From Oscillospiraceae bacterium (GTDB lineage: Bacteria > Bacillota_A > Clostridia > Oscillospirales > Oscillospiraceae): a stretch of DNA of 64,000 bases. Location: NCBI GenBank assembly GCA_017415945.1, contig JAFQDR010000108.1, forward strand, positions 5,721 to 69,720, given 5' to 3'. Position 1 is the first letter of the stretch, and the number at the start of each line of letters is the position of its first letter. Under the pieces are notes generated by a model, which had not been told where the DNA came from, searched no databases, and saw only the letters and a list, made by a program, of their open reading frames with translations. This document shows, one piece after another, positions 58,684-64,000 of this stretch. A program made the translations under genes and the position numbers.

Positions 58684-58714
58684 AAAACCGCAGGGGATAT
58701 CCCTGCGGTTTTTT
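58684..58714 (+). terminator. Terminator of the macrodomain operon
   Basis: AAAAACCGCAGGGATATCCC-type hairpin: CCGCAGGG GATAT CCCTGCGG, then TTTTTT. Confidence 0.88.
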
Positions 58715-58804
58715 CAGCTCGTACGGACGTATTGCAATTCGTTTTGCTGCTGCACGGTAACGTTATTGCGGAAGCAGGCGAACGAAGTTCGCCCTTACTT
58801 AATA

Positions 58805-58857
58805 AGCCCCCCTTGCCTAAAGGGGGGGCGCGCAAGCGACAGGGGGGATACACTATG
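58805..58857 (+). repeat. Repeat supplying the ribosome binding site of the small membrane protein
   Basis: CCCCCCTTGCCTAAAGGGGG then GCGCGCAAGCGACAGGGGGG and ATACACTATG. The same unit, inverted, precedes the gene at 60314. The AGGGGGG serves as Shine-Dalgarno sequence seven bases before ATG. Confidence 0.7.
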
Positions 58858-59055
58858 AACAAATCCAAAATCCTTTGTACCATTGCCGTTATCCTTGTCC
58901 TCGTGTTCTTTGTGAAAACGGGGCTGGATTGGCACACCTACAACACCACACTGAACTCCGCCCCATTCCGATATTGGGTGCTGGTGAACGCTGTATATTT
59001 CCTGCTGCCTGCGGGGGTGCTGACGGTTGTGGGATTGTATTTCAATCGTTCGTAG
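58855..59055 (+). CDS. Small membrane protein, 66 aa
   Basis: MNKSKILCTIAVILVLVFFV is a first membrane helix; LVNAVYFLLPAGVLTVVGLY is the second, with a short polar loop (KTGLDWHTYNTTLNSAPFR) between. I do not recognise a family. The start is fixed by the repeat-derived AGGGGGG. The N-terminus resembles that of the exported protein at 60314 (MNTKRITLCIALALLFMVG), which has an equivalent leader. A GTAGGG-type repeat overlaps its stop codon. Confidence 0.6.
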   Translation: MNKSKILCTIAVILVLVFFVKTGLDWHTYNTTLNSAPFRYWVLVNAVYFLLPAGVLTVVGLYFNRS

Positions 59056-59208
59056 GGGCCGACGCCCTCGGCGGCCCTACCCCACTGATTGAAGTGCCAA
59101 TGCAAGATTATGAGGGGCGTCGTGGGCGCCGCCCCCTACACGCATAAATCTAAAATGGCCGCAAGTAAAACAACACGGATGCGATTTTTCGCATCCGTGT
59201 TTTTCTGT
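59052..59208. repeat. Palindromic repeats and hairpin downstream of the small membrane protein
   Basis: GTAGGGGCCGACGCCCTCGG then CGGCCCTAC (59052-59080), GAGGGGCGTCGTGGGCGCCG then CCCCCTAC (59112-59139), and ACACGGATGCG-ATTTTT-CGCATCCGTGT then TTTTCT (59174-59207), the last a good terminator-like hairpin facing the minus-strand gene. Confidence 0.6.
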
Positions 59209-59265
59209 ATTCGTTTATCATGGGAAGAAACGAAACCGGGCAAAAGCAGAATGGTACGTATTATG

Positions 59266-59787
59266 TCAGTGCGAGCTGAAAAATTTGTAGACCAAATCTT
59301 CCTTGTCTCGGCGGCTCAAATGGCTGCCTGCGTAGTAGCCCACGTCTGTCAGGTTGTTCTGCTCATTGCACATATACCGCTCACAAATGCGCCAGCGTCC
59401 GTCCTCGCACAATCTCCAGCGGTCGATATAGCGGTTGTGGATGGTCAGCACCTTTCGCTTATTGGGCTTGGCACCCATGGCGCCTTCCTTCCCAAACAGA
59501 CTCAAGATCCCATAGGTCTCACTGACGGCCTCGGTGTCGCTTTTGAAGGCAATGATCACATCGGTGTATTGGTGGGAGGTGTAGTCGTACATACGGCGGT
59601 GGTTGCCCTCTGCCCATGCGCAGAATTCCCGCCCCGTGCCCTCGAAGTCGGGGGGATAGTGCAGGGAGCTGTCCTCGGTGAAGATCAGGTCACACAGGTC
59701 GTTGTCGCAGCGGTCCATACAGCGGCTGTACAGATAAATGCTCTCCCGTATTTGGTCCTTTGCCAGCAGCTTTTCCAGATCGGTCAT
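59266..59787 (-). CDS. NTF2-like (SnoaL-type) protein
   Basis: 173 residues from the ATG at 59787 (MTDLEKLLAKDQIRESIYLY); AAAGGAG lies ten bases upstream, and an earlier ATG at 59796 is only two bases from it. The pattern of a short N-terminal helix, then SRCMDRCDNDLCDLIFTEDS, then curved-sheet strands (KRKVLTIHNRYIDRWRLCED, RWRICERYMC) is that of SnoaL_4-type NTF2 folds. These bind small hydrophobic ligands and include dehydratases and isomerases; no function can be fixed. Likely co-transcribed with the exported protein upstream. Confidence 0.75.
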   Translation of the reverse strand: MTDLEKLLAKDQIRESIYLYSRCMDRCDNDLCDLIFTEDSSLHYPPDFEGTGREFCAWAEGNHRRMYDYTSHQYTDVIIAFKSDTEAVSETYGILSLFGKEGAMGAKPNKRKVLTIHNRYIDRWRLCEDGRWRICERYMCNEQNNLTDVGYYAGSHLSRRDKEDLVYKFFSSH

Positions 59788-59828
59788 TGGGTACATCACT
59801 CCTTTTCTCCATTGTACCCTCCCGTCCA

Positions 59829-60314
59829 TTAGAAATCAACCGTTTCCCCCTGCAATTCCATGAGTGCCGCCCGCACATACCGCAGCGAGTCGGCGGCTTC
59901 GGGATGAGAGTAGATGTGCGTGATTTGGATGCTGCCAGCGGGGTATTCCTTCAGCAGTGCGCTCACCTCCCACAGATCATCCAGCAGTCCCACCTGCCTG
60001 CCTTGTACAGATACGGCGTAAAGCTTTTCCACCCCCTCATAGGACTCCAGCAGCAGATGATACATCTGCACCTCGTCGGTGACCTCTCGTCTGTGGCACA
60101 GCACGGGGATCAGCCGAAAGGGCGGTGTCTCCCGGGTCGGGGTGATCTCCTCTGCGGTACGGCGAGCCATGGCGGCGCATTTTTGGGCGGCGGCAAGGTC
60201 GTAGACCCCCGGCAGCACGGTGCCGTTTACGATGATGCGGCAGCCTGTGCGGAAGGTGCCGACCATAAACAGCAGGGCGAGAGCGATGCAGAGTGTGATT
60301 CGTTTGGTATTCAT
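59829..60314 (-). CDS. Small exported or membrane-anchored hypothetical protein
   Basis: 161 residues beginning MNTKRITLCIALALLFMVGT, then FRTGCRIIVNGTVLPGVYDL. A signal-type helix precedes Cys25, but the context (FRTGC) is a poor lipobox, so a signal anchor is equally likely. The rest is soluble with no domain I recognise. The start is set by AGGGAGGATATACC in a repeat-derived leader identical in plan to that at 58805. The frame is open far upstream, but that part crosses the repeat and the yabP promoter region and is rejected. About 40 bp before the NTF2-like gene. Confidence 0.65.
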   Translation of the reverse strand: MNTKRITLCIALALLFMVGTFRTGCRIIVNGTVLPGVYDLAAAQKCAAMARRTAEEITPTRETPPFRLIPVLCHRREVTDEVQMYHLLLESYEGVEKLYAVSVQGRQVGLLDDLWEVSALLKEYPAGSIQITHIYSHPEAADSLRYVRAALMELQGETVDF

Positions 60315-60372
60315 GGTATATCCTCCCTGTCGCTTGCGCGACATCCCCCCTTTTAGGCAAGGGGGGCATATT
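60312..60372 (-). repeat. Repeat supplying the ribosome binding site of the exported protein
   Basis: Minus strand: CCCCCCTTGCCTAAAAGGGG then GGATGTCGCGCAAGCGACAG, GGAGGATATACCATG. It aligns with 58805-58857 from the CCTTGCCTAAA hairpin to the start codon. Confidence 0.7.
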
Positions 60373-60449
60373 TTAATCCGCTCCTTGGGACAAGTTTTGG
60401 AACTATTTTGCATATAATCCAATGGAATTATACCTGAGGAGGAATGAAT

Positions 60450-60734
60450 ATGGCATTTGAGGAGAAAACCAGACCTGTGGCAAAGCCCCATCATGTAATC
60501 ATGGAGGATCGGACAAAGCTGTCCGTGACTGGAGTGGAGGACGTGATCAGCTTTGACGAGAACGAGATCATTGCCCACACCGCCCAAGGCAATCTCATTA
60601 TCCGCGGCACGGGACTGCACATCGGCAAGCTCACGCTGGACAGCGGCGAGGTCAGCGTGGACGGCATGGTGCGGGAGCTGTGCTATGAGGAAGCGGCACC
60701 TGTGGGCGGCTTCTGGGCGAAGCTGTTCGGCTGA
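60450..60734 (+). CDS. yabP: Sporulation protein YabP
   Basis: 94 residues from ATG 60450 (GAGGAGG upstream; ATG 60444 is too close). The YabP/YqfC fold pattern is clear: HHVIMEDRTKLSVTGVEDVI, SFDENEIIAHTAQGNLIIRG, then GLHIGKLTLDSGEVSVDGMV. YabP is needed for spore coat or cortex formation in Bacillus, where it is sigma-E controlled; here a CATATAAT (60411-60418) resembles a sigma-E -10, without a clear -35. First gene of yabP-yabQ-divIC-yabR, the conserved Firmicutes order. Confidence 0.93.
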   Translation: MAFEEKTRPVAKPHHVIMEDRTKLSVTGVEDVISFDENEIIAHTAQGNLIIRGTGLHIGKLTLDSGEVSVDGMVRELCYEEAAPVGGFWAKLFG

Positions 60735-61516
60735 TGGGAAATCCACCCCGGGCACAGCTTTTTCAGGCGCTGGTATTTCTTTCGGCAGGTGTTGCGGCGG
60801 GACTGTTGTATGATGTATGCAGAGCATTCCGCCGTTGCTGCGGGAGCAGGGTACGGCTGTGGGCGGACATTCTCTTTGTCGGGTCATTGTGCGCGGGGCT
60901 GTTCATACTGGGGATGCCCACGGCAAACGGGCGGCTGCGGCTGTTCATGCCCGCCGCCACAGTCTGCGGAGCTGTGGGCTACAGCCGCTTGTGCAGCCGC
61001 TATACGGTGCCTGTGTTCACCGCGGGGGTGAAGCTGCTGTGTCGTATGTTAAATTTGCCCAAGAAATGGACGGAAATTTTTTTGGAAACCGCAAAAAATC
61101 TCTTTCCAAAACGTAAAGATTGGGTTAAAATGTATGGGTATAGTTTTATTCTGCGGCACCTGTTCCGAAACCGTACCCCAACAAAGGAGGGAAGTTCGGA
61201 TGCGTGCCCAAAGGATCGGATGGCTTCCGATCATCGTCATCTGTATGATGGTGATATACGCTCTGTGGAATATCGCAGGGACGTGGCGGAACCTGATGCG
61301 GGCGGAGGAATACCGCTTGGAGCTCATACAGCAGACGCAGTCTGTCACAGCGGAGATCGAGGCACTGGAGCGGGAACTCGCACAGTCGGAGGAAGCCGCA
61401 GTGATGGAGCGGATCGCCAGAACCCGACTGGGGCTGGTGCACCCGGGAGAACTGATTTTCTGTGGCGCCGATTGAATCGGGCAGGGAAAAGAGAGAAAAA
61501 GAAAACAGGGGGATAA
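60734..61516 (+). CDS. yabQ: Spore cortex protein YabQ, with abnormal 3' extension
   Basis: The start overlaps the yabP stop (TGATG). Residues 1-130 match YabQ: QLFQALVFLSAGVAAGLLYD, VCRAFRRCC, then helices LWADILFVGSLCAGLFILGM and AATVCGAVGYSRLCSRYTVP, ending LPKKWTEIFLETAKNLFPKR. The frame stays open to residue 260 and overlaps all of divIC; the last 105 residues (for example DGDIRSVEYRRDVAEPDAGG) have no YabQ or membrane character. Either YabQ is followed by out-of-frame readthrough of divIC, or an indel in the T7 or A6 runs at 61075-61097 removed a stop at 61114. YabQ is required for cortex synthesis on the outer forespore membrane. Confidence 0.75.
   Translation: MGNPPRAQLFQALVFLSAGVAAGLLYDVCRAFRRCCGSRVRLWADILFVGSLCAGLFILGMPTANGRLRLFMPAATVCGAVGYSRLCSRYTVPVFTAGVKLLCRMLNLPKKWTEIFLETAKNLFPKRKDWVKMYGYSFILRHLFRNRTPTKEGSSDACPKDRMASDHRHLYDGDIRSVEYRRDVAEPDAGGGIPLGAHTADAVCHSGDRGTGAGTRTVGGSRSDGADRQNPTGAGAPGRTDFLWRRLNRAGKREKKKTGG
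61200..61475 (+). CDS. divIC: Septum formation initiator DivIC/FtsB-like
   Basis: 91 residues from ATG 61200 with AAAGGAGGG at 61183. One membrane helix (WLPIIVICMMVIYALWNIAG) is followed by a coiled coil (EEYRLELIQQTQSVTAEIEA, LERELAQSEEAAVMERIART) and the RLGLVHPGE motif, the usual end of DivIC/FtsB domains. It acts in the divisome with FtsL and DivIB. Nested in the 3' extension of the yabQ frame. Confidence 0.9.
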   Translation: MRAQRIGWLPIIVICMMVIYALWNIAGTWRNLMRAEEYRLELIQQTQSVTAEIEALERELAQSEEAAVMERIARTRLGLVHPGELIFCGAD

Positions 61517-61525
61517 AAGGCTAAT

Positions 61526-62095
61526 ATGGCTCTGGAAGTAGGGGAAGTATTTGAAGGAAAGGTAACAGGCATCACCAAGTTCGGTGCGTTCGTGGCCATG
61601 CCCGACGGCAAGAACGGTCTGGTACATATTTCCGAAATCGCAAACACTTATGTAAACGACATCAACGAGTTTGTGAAGGAAGGTCAAGTGGTCAAAGTGC
61701 GCGTCATCGGCATCGGTGACGGCGGCAAGGTGAATCTGTCCATGAAGCAGGCAGAAGCACAGGCCCAGCCTGCTCCCCGTAGACCTCGTTCCAACAACAA
61801 CCGCGAGGGCGGCAATCGTGAGGGCGGTCGTGAAGGCGGCAGTCGCGAATTTAACGGCCCCAAGCGTGAGCCCAGAGAACAGGGTGCCCAGAGCAATCAG
61901 GGCAGCTTTGAATCCCGTCCTCCCCGCAGAAGCTCTGCACCCCGCACCGATGACCGCCGTATGGGTGAGGTCAAGACCAGCTCCGGGGATGCCAGCTTTG
62001 AGGATAAGCTGAAGGCCTTTATGCAGGAATCCGACAGCCGTATTGCGGGCAATAAGATGTACGCAGACCACAAGTCCAGCCGCAGAAGAAGATAA
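61526..62095 (+). CDS. yabR: S1-domain RNA-binding protein YabR
   Basis: 189 residues. A single S1 domain (GEVFEGKVTGITKFGAFVAM, KNGLVHISEIANTYVNDINE, VRVIGIGDGGKVNLSMK) covers residues 4-74. The tail is long, disordered and Arg/Gly-rich (NNREGGNREGGREGGSRE), then DASFEDKLKAFMQESDSRIA and a basic end HKSSRRRR. Matches YabR, the gene after divIC in Bacillus; the RG-rich tail should add RNA binding. AAAAGG and a purine-rich GGGGGATAAAAGG precede the ATG. Confidence 0.92.
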   Translation: MALEVGEVFEGKVTGITKFGAFVAMPDGKNGLVHISEIANTYVNDINEFVKEGQVVKVRVIGIGDGGKVNLSMKQAEAQAQPAPRRPRSNNNREGGNREGGREGGSREFNGPKREPREQGAQSNQGSFESRPPRRSSAPRTDDRRMGEVKTSSGDASFEDKLKAFMQESDSRIAGNKMYADHKSSRRRR

Positions 62096-62127
62096 GCCTT
62101 GCGGCGGGCTCATTATGAAACTCATGA

Positions 62128-62160
62128 CCGCTGCTGTGATATGCTGCAGCGGTCTTTTGT
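62128..62160 (+). terminator. Terminator of yabP-yabQ-divIC-yabR
   Basis: GACCGCTGCTG - TGATAT - GCTGCAGCGGTC then TTTTGTT, with one bulged base. Confidence 0.8.
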
Positions 62161-62176
62161 TACGAAAGGAAATACT

Positions 62177-63427
62177 ATGGATAATAAGCAATTTATCGAC
62201 AGCCTGCTGGGGCTGCTGGCCATTGACAGTGTGGCATATGTAGATGCCGACGAAGCACATCCCTACGGCAAAAAGGTAAGCGAAGCACTGGACTATGTAT
62301 TGAAGCTCAGTGAGGAGCTGGGCATCCGCACCGTGAACCGTGACGGCAAGATCGCTTGGTGCGAAATCGGTGAGGGTGACGAGATCGTGGGCGTGCTGGG
62401 CCATCTGGACATTGTTCCCGTTGGTGAAGGCTGGACCCACAACCCCTTCGGTGAGATCTGCGGGGACAAGCTCTACGGCCGCGGTACCTCCGATGACAAG
62501 GGCCCCACTCTGGCAGCGCTGTTTGCTATGAAGGATCTGCAGGATGCGGGGGTCAAGCTGAACCGCCGTGTGCGCCTGATCCTGGGCCAGTGCGAGGAAG
62601 TGGGCGAGTGGACCGATATGCAGTATTACTGCGAGCATGAGGAAATGCCTGTGTTCGGCTTCACCCCCGATGCGGAATTCCCCGCCATCTATGGGGAAAA
62701 GGGCATCATGCGCTTTGAACTGACCATGCCCGTGTCCGAAAGCGGTCTGGATATGGCAGAAGGCGGCGACGCAGGCAACATGGTCGCTGCTTGGGCAAAG
62801 GCAGTGGCAGGCGGCAAGGAATACGCTGCGGAGGGCATCAGTGCCCACGCCTCCACCCCCGAAAAGGGCACCAACGCCATCAGCAAGCTCATGGCGGAGC
62901 TGCCCGGTAAGTTCGCGGAATTTTACAACAAGCACATTGGCTTCGACGTCAACGGCGGTCTCATGGGCTGCGGCTTCGAGGATGAGCAGAGCGGCAAGCT
63001 GACCCTGAATGCAGGCACCCTCCGCACCGAGGATGGGCTGCTGAAGCTGGTCATTGACATCCGCTGCCCCGTGACCTTCAATCTGGAGCAGGTGCAGGGT
63101 GCCATTGCAGCAGCTGCCGCACCCTACGGCATTGCTGTGGAAAACACCGCATATACCCCCTCCATTTACATGGACAAGAACGGCAAGGTCATCACCGCCA
63201 TGATTGATGTATACCGTGAGTTCACAGGGGATATGACCGAGCCCATGGTCATTGGCGGCGGCACCTACGCCCGTGCCATGCCCGGTATTGTGGCATACGG
63301 TATGCTGCAGCCCCACAGAGAAGGAACCGAACACCAGAAGGATGAGTACGTCTATCTGGAAGACATCTATCTGGCACGGGATATTTACCGCACTGCCATT
63401 GAAAGACTGGCAAACCTCGAAGTATAA
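62177..63427 (+). CDS. M20-family dipeptidase, PepV-like
   Basis: 416 residues from ATG 62177 (GAAAGGA upstream). Metal ligands: His76 and Asp78 in VLGHLDIVPVG, Asp107 in YGRGTSDDKGP, Glu140-Glu141 in LGQCEEVGEWTDM, Asp near GFTPDAEFP, and a His in GMLQPHREGTEH. The arrangement matches PepV and related Sapep/M20A dipeptidases, which cleave dipeptides in the cytoplasm using two zinc ions. QCEEVG replaces the more usual G-T-D-E-E, a small change next to the catalytic Glu. Fourteen bases separate it from the VOC gene. Confidence 0.9.
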   Translation: MDNKQFIDSLLGLLAIDSVAYVDADEAHPYGKKVSEALDYVLKLSEELGIRTVNRDGKIAWCEIGEGDEIVGVLGHLDIVPVGEGWTHNPFGEICGDKLYGRGTSDDKGPTLAALFAMKDLQDAGVKLNRRVRLILGQCEEVGEWTDMQYYCEHEEMPVFGFTPDAEFPAIYGEKGIMRFELTMPVSESGLDMAEGGDAGNMVAAWAKAVAGGKEYAAEGISAHASTPEKGTNAISKLMAELPGKFAEFYNKHIGFDVNGGLMGCGFEDEQSGKLTLNAGTLRTEDGLLKLVIDIRCPVTFNLEQVQGAIAAAAAPYGIAVENTAYTPSIYMDKNGKVITAMIDVYREFTGDMTEPMVIGGGTYARAMPGIVAYGMLQPHREGTEHQKDEYVYLEDIYLARDIYRTAIERLANLEV

Positions 63428-63441
63428 AAGGAGGAATTGAT

Positions 63442-63825
63442 ATGGCATTGATCAAGGGCGTGCACCATGTATGCATGAAGTGCGTGACCTCGGAGCAGTT
63501 TGACGAGGTTCGGAAGTTCTACGGTGAAATTCTGGGTCTTCCCGTGGTACGCAGCTGGGCTGCGGGGATCATGTACGATCTGGGGGGCAGCCTCTTGGAA
63601 GTCTTCTCCAATGGTGCAGAAGCACTGCCTCAGGGTGTCTGGCAGCACATTGCTCTGGCAACGGACGATGTGGATGCCTGCGTGAAGGCTGTGTCCAAAG
63701 CGGGCTACGCCATTACCATTGCACCCAAGGACATTGTCATCGCCTCCGAGCCTCCCCTACCCGCACGTATTGCATTCTGCATCGGGCCCATGGGAGAAGA
63801 AATCGAATTTTTCCAAGAGAAGTAA
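63442..63825 (+). CDS. VOC-family (glyoxalase/bleomycin-resistance fold) protein
   Basis: 127 residues. The paired beta-alpha-beta-beta-beta modules are visible: GVHHVCMKCVTSEQFDEVRK, FYGEILGLPVVRSW, LGGSLLEVFSN, then WQHIALATDDVDACVKAVSK and MGEEIEFFQEK. Candidate metal ligands are His8 or His9, Glu in LLEVF, His69-type in WQHIAL and Glu in IEFFQE. The family includes lactoylglutathione lyases and many dioxygenases; the substrate is unknown. AAAGGAGG precedes the ATG; co-transcribed with the dipeptidase. Confidence 0.9.
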   Translation: MALIKGVHHVCMKCVTSEQFDEVRKFYGEILGLPVVRSWAAGIMYDLGGSLLEVFSNGAEALPQGVWQHIALATDDVDACVKAVSKAGYAITIAPKDIVIASEPPLPARIAFCIGPMGEEIEFFQEK

Positions 63826-63833
63826 ATACGCAA

Positions 63834-63863
63834 AACAGCCTCTGAGAAATCTCAGAGGCTGTT
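63834..63863 (+). terminator. Terminator of the dipeptidase-VOC operon
   Basis: AACAGCCTCTGAG - AAAT - CTCAGAGGCTGTT. The T-run is weak (GTTCC), so efficiency is uncertain. Confidence 0.65.
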
Positions 63864-63880
63864 CCAGCCTGTCAAAAAAA

Positions 63881-63926
63881 TAGACCACACCCTCTGTTTC
63901 TGGTATAATAGAAGAAACAGGGGGTG
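63881..63926 (+). promoter_or_regulatory. Transposase promoter with palindrome centred on the -10
   Basis: TAGACC (63881-63886), 17-base spacer, TATAAT (63904-63909). The -10 lies inside an inverted repeat, CACCCTCTGTTTCT and AGAAACAGGGGGTG, with one mismatch. It could be an operator or part of the element's end. Confidence 0.5.
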
Positions 63927-63931
63927 TTCTT

Positions 63932-64000
63932 ATGGAACGATGGAGAAAGAACGGTCGTAACGACGCATATGTTATCGATGTAGATACGCTTGTTCCCGAA
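63932..64000 (+). mobile_element. IS1182-type transposase, first 23 residues (runs off the window)
   Basis: MERWRKNGRNDAYVIDVDTL then VPE. The VDTLVPE stretch is how IS1182-family transposases begin, normally continuing with an acidic DHLxRKID motif beyond the window edge. GGGGGTG lies before the ATG. Identification rests on few residues. The left terminal repeat cannot be set without the other end. Confidence 0.6.

Noticed and set aside
59829..60887. 352-residue frame for the exported protein
   Set aside because: The upstream part runs antisense to yabP and through a repeat; the ATG at 60314 has a good binding site and begins a signal-type helix.
1..64000. tRNA or rRNA genes
   Set aside because: Reading both strands for T-loop (GGTTCRANYCC) and acceptor pairing patterns gave no convincing cloverleaf; a tRNAscan run would be decisive.

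Overview
The window looks like a chromosome segment of an anaerobic, spore-forming gut-type clostridium, most likely in or near the Oscillospiraceae. The support is moderately high GC with Clostridia-type gene content: a THF riboswitch before folT, a lysine riboswitch before an NhaC-family permease, the sporulation/division cluster yabP-yabQ-divIC-yabR, an ECF transporter module, and a GC-rich clostridial style of intergenic palindromic repeats. The species cannot be named from sequence alone.

Layout. 1-3.8 kb: end of azlC, azlD, a YitT-family membrane protein, a DUF2974/Mbeg1-like hydrolase, and a THF-riboswitch-controlled folate transporter subunit. 3.9-5.3 kb: small regulators (ribbon-helix-helix, XRE) and small orphan proteins. 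5.4-10.7 kb: lysine riboswitch plus permease, then argG and argH for arginine synthesis. 10.7-27.5 kb: the main accessory island. It holds an XRE regulator divergent from a SipW-type signal peptidase, six proteins with SipW-type signal peptides (TasA/CalY-like), a 2482-residue multidomain adhesin, a proline/threonine-repeat protein with a variant sorting signal, and a sortase. I read this as a surface fibre or adhesin assembly system. 27.6-30.7 kb: CDF metal exporter, DUF1653 protein, XRE protein and an AT-rich zinc-ribbon/CFI-box protein. 30.8-33.1 kb (minus): rpmG-secE-nusG-rplK-rplA. 33.4-35.1 kb: folC and ruvX. 35.2-36.8 kb: an ECF sigma/anti-sigma pair bracketed by a 128-bp direct repeat. 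37-42.7 kb (minus): MBL hydrolase, then recJ-relA-dtd. 43-50.4 kb: thioredoxin and rhodanese, a Crp/Fnr regulator, a two-component system with an unusual kinase, a substrate-binding lipoprotein with permuted segment order, and a methyltransferase. 50.7-54.2 kb: ecfA1-ecfA2-ecfT-truA. 54.4-58.7 kb: CvpA-like protein, ClpE-like ATPase, isochorismatase-type hydrolase, macrodomain protein. 58.8-63.8 kb: two small exported or membrane proteins with matching repeat-derived leaders, an NTF2-like protein, yabP-yabQ-divIC-yabR, a PepV-like dipeptidase and a VOC protein. The window ends in the start of an IS1182-type transposase.

Intergenic DNA is crowded with dispersed inverted repeats of at least five families. 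Many sit immediately downstream of genes, and one family seems to supply a ribosome binding site and start codon. FolT (ECF S-component) in the first part, ecfA1A2T at 50.7-53.4 kb and folC at 33.4 kb fit together as folate uptake and retention. No tRNA, rRNA or CRISPR array was found.
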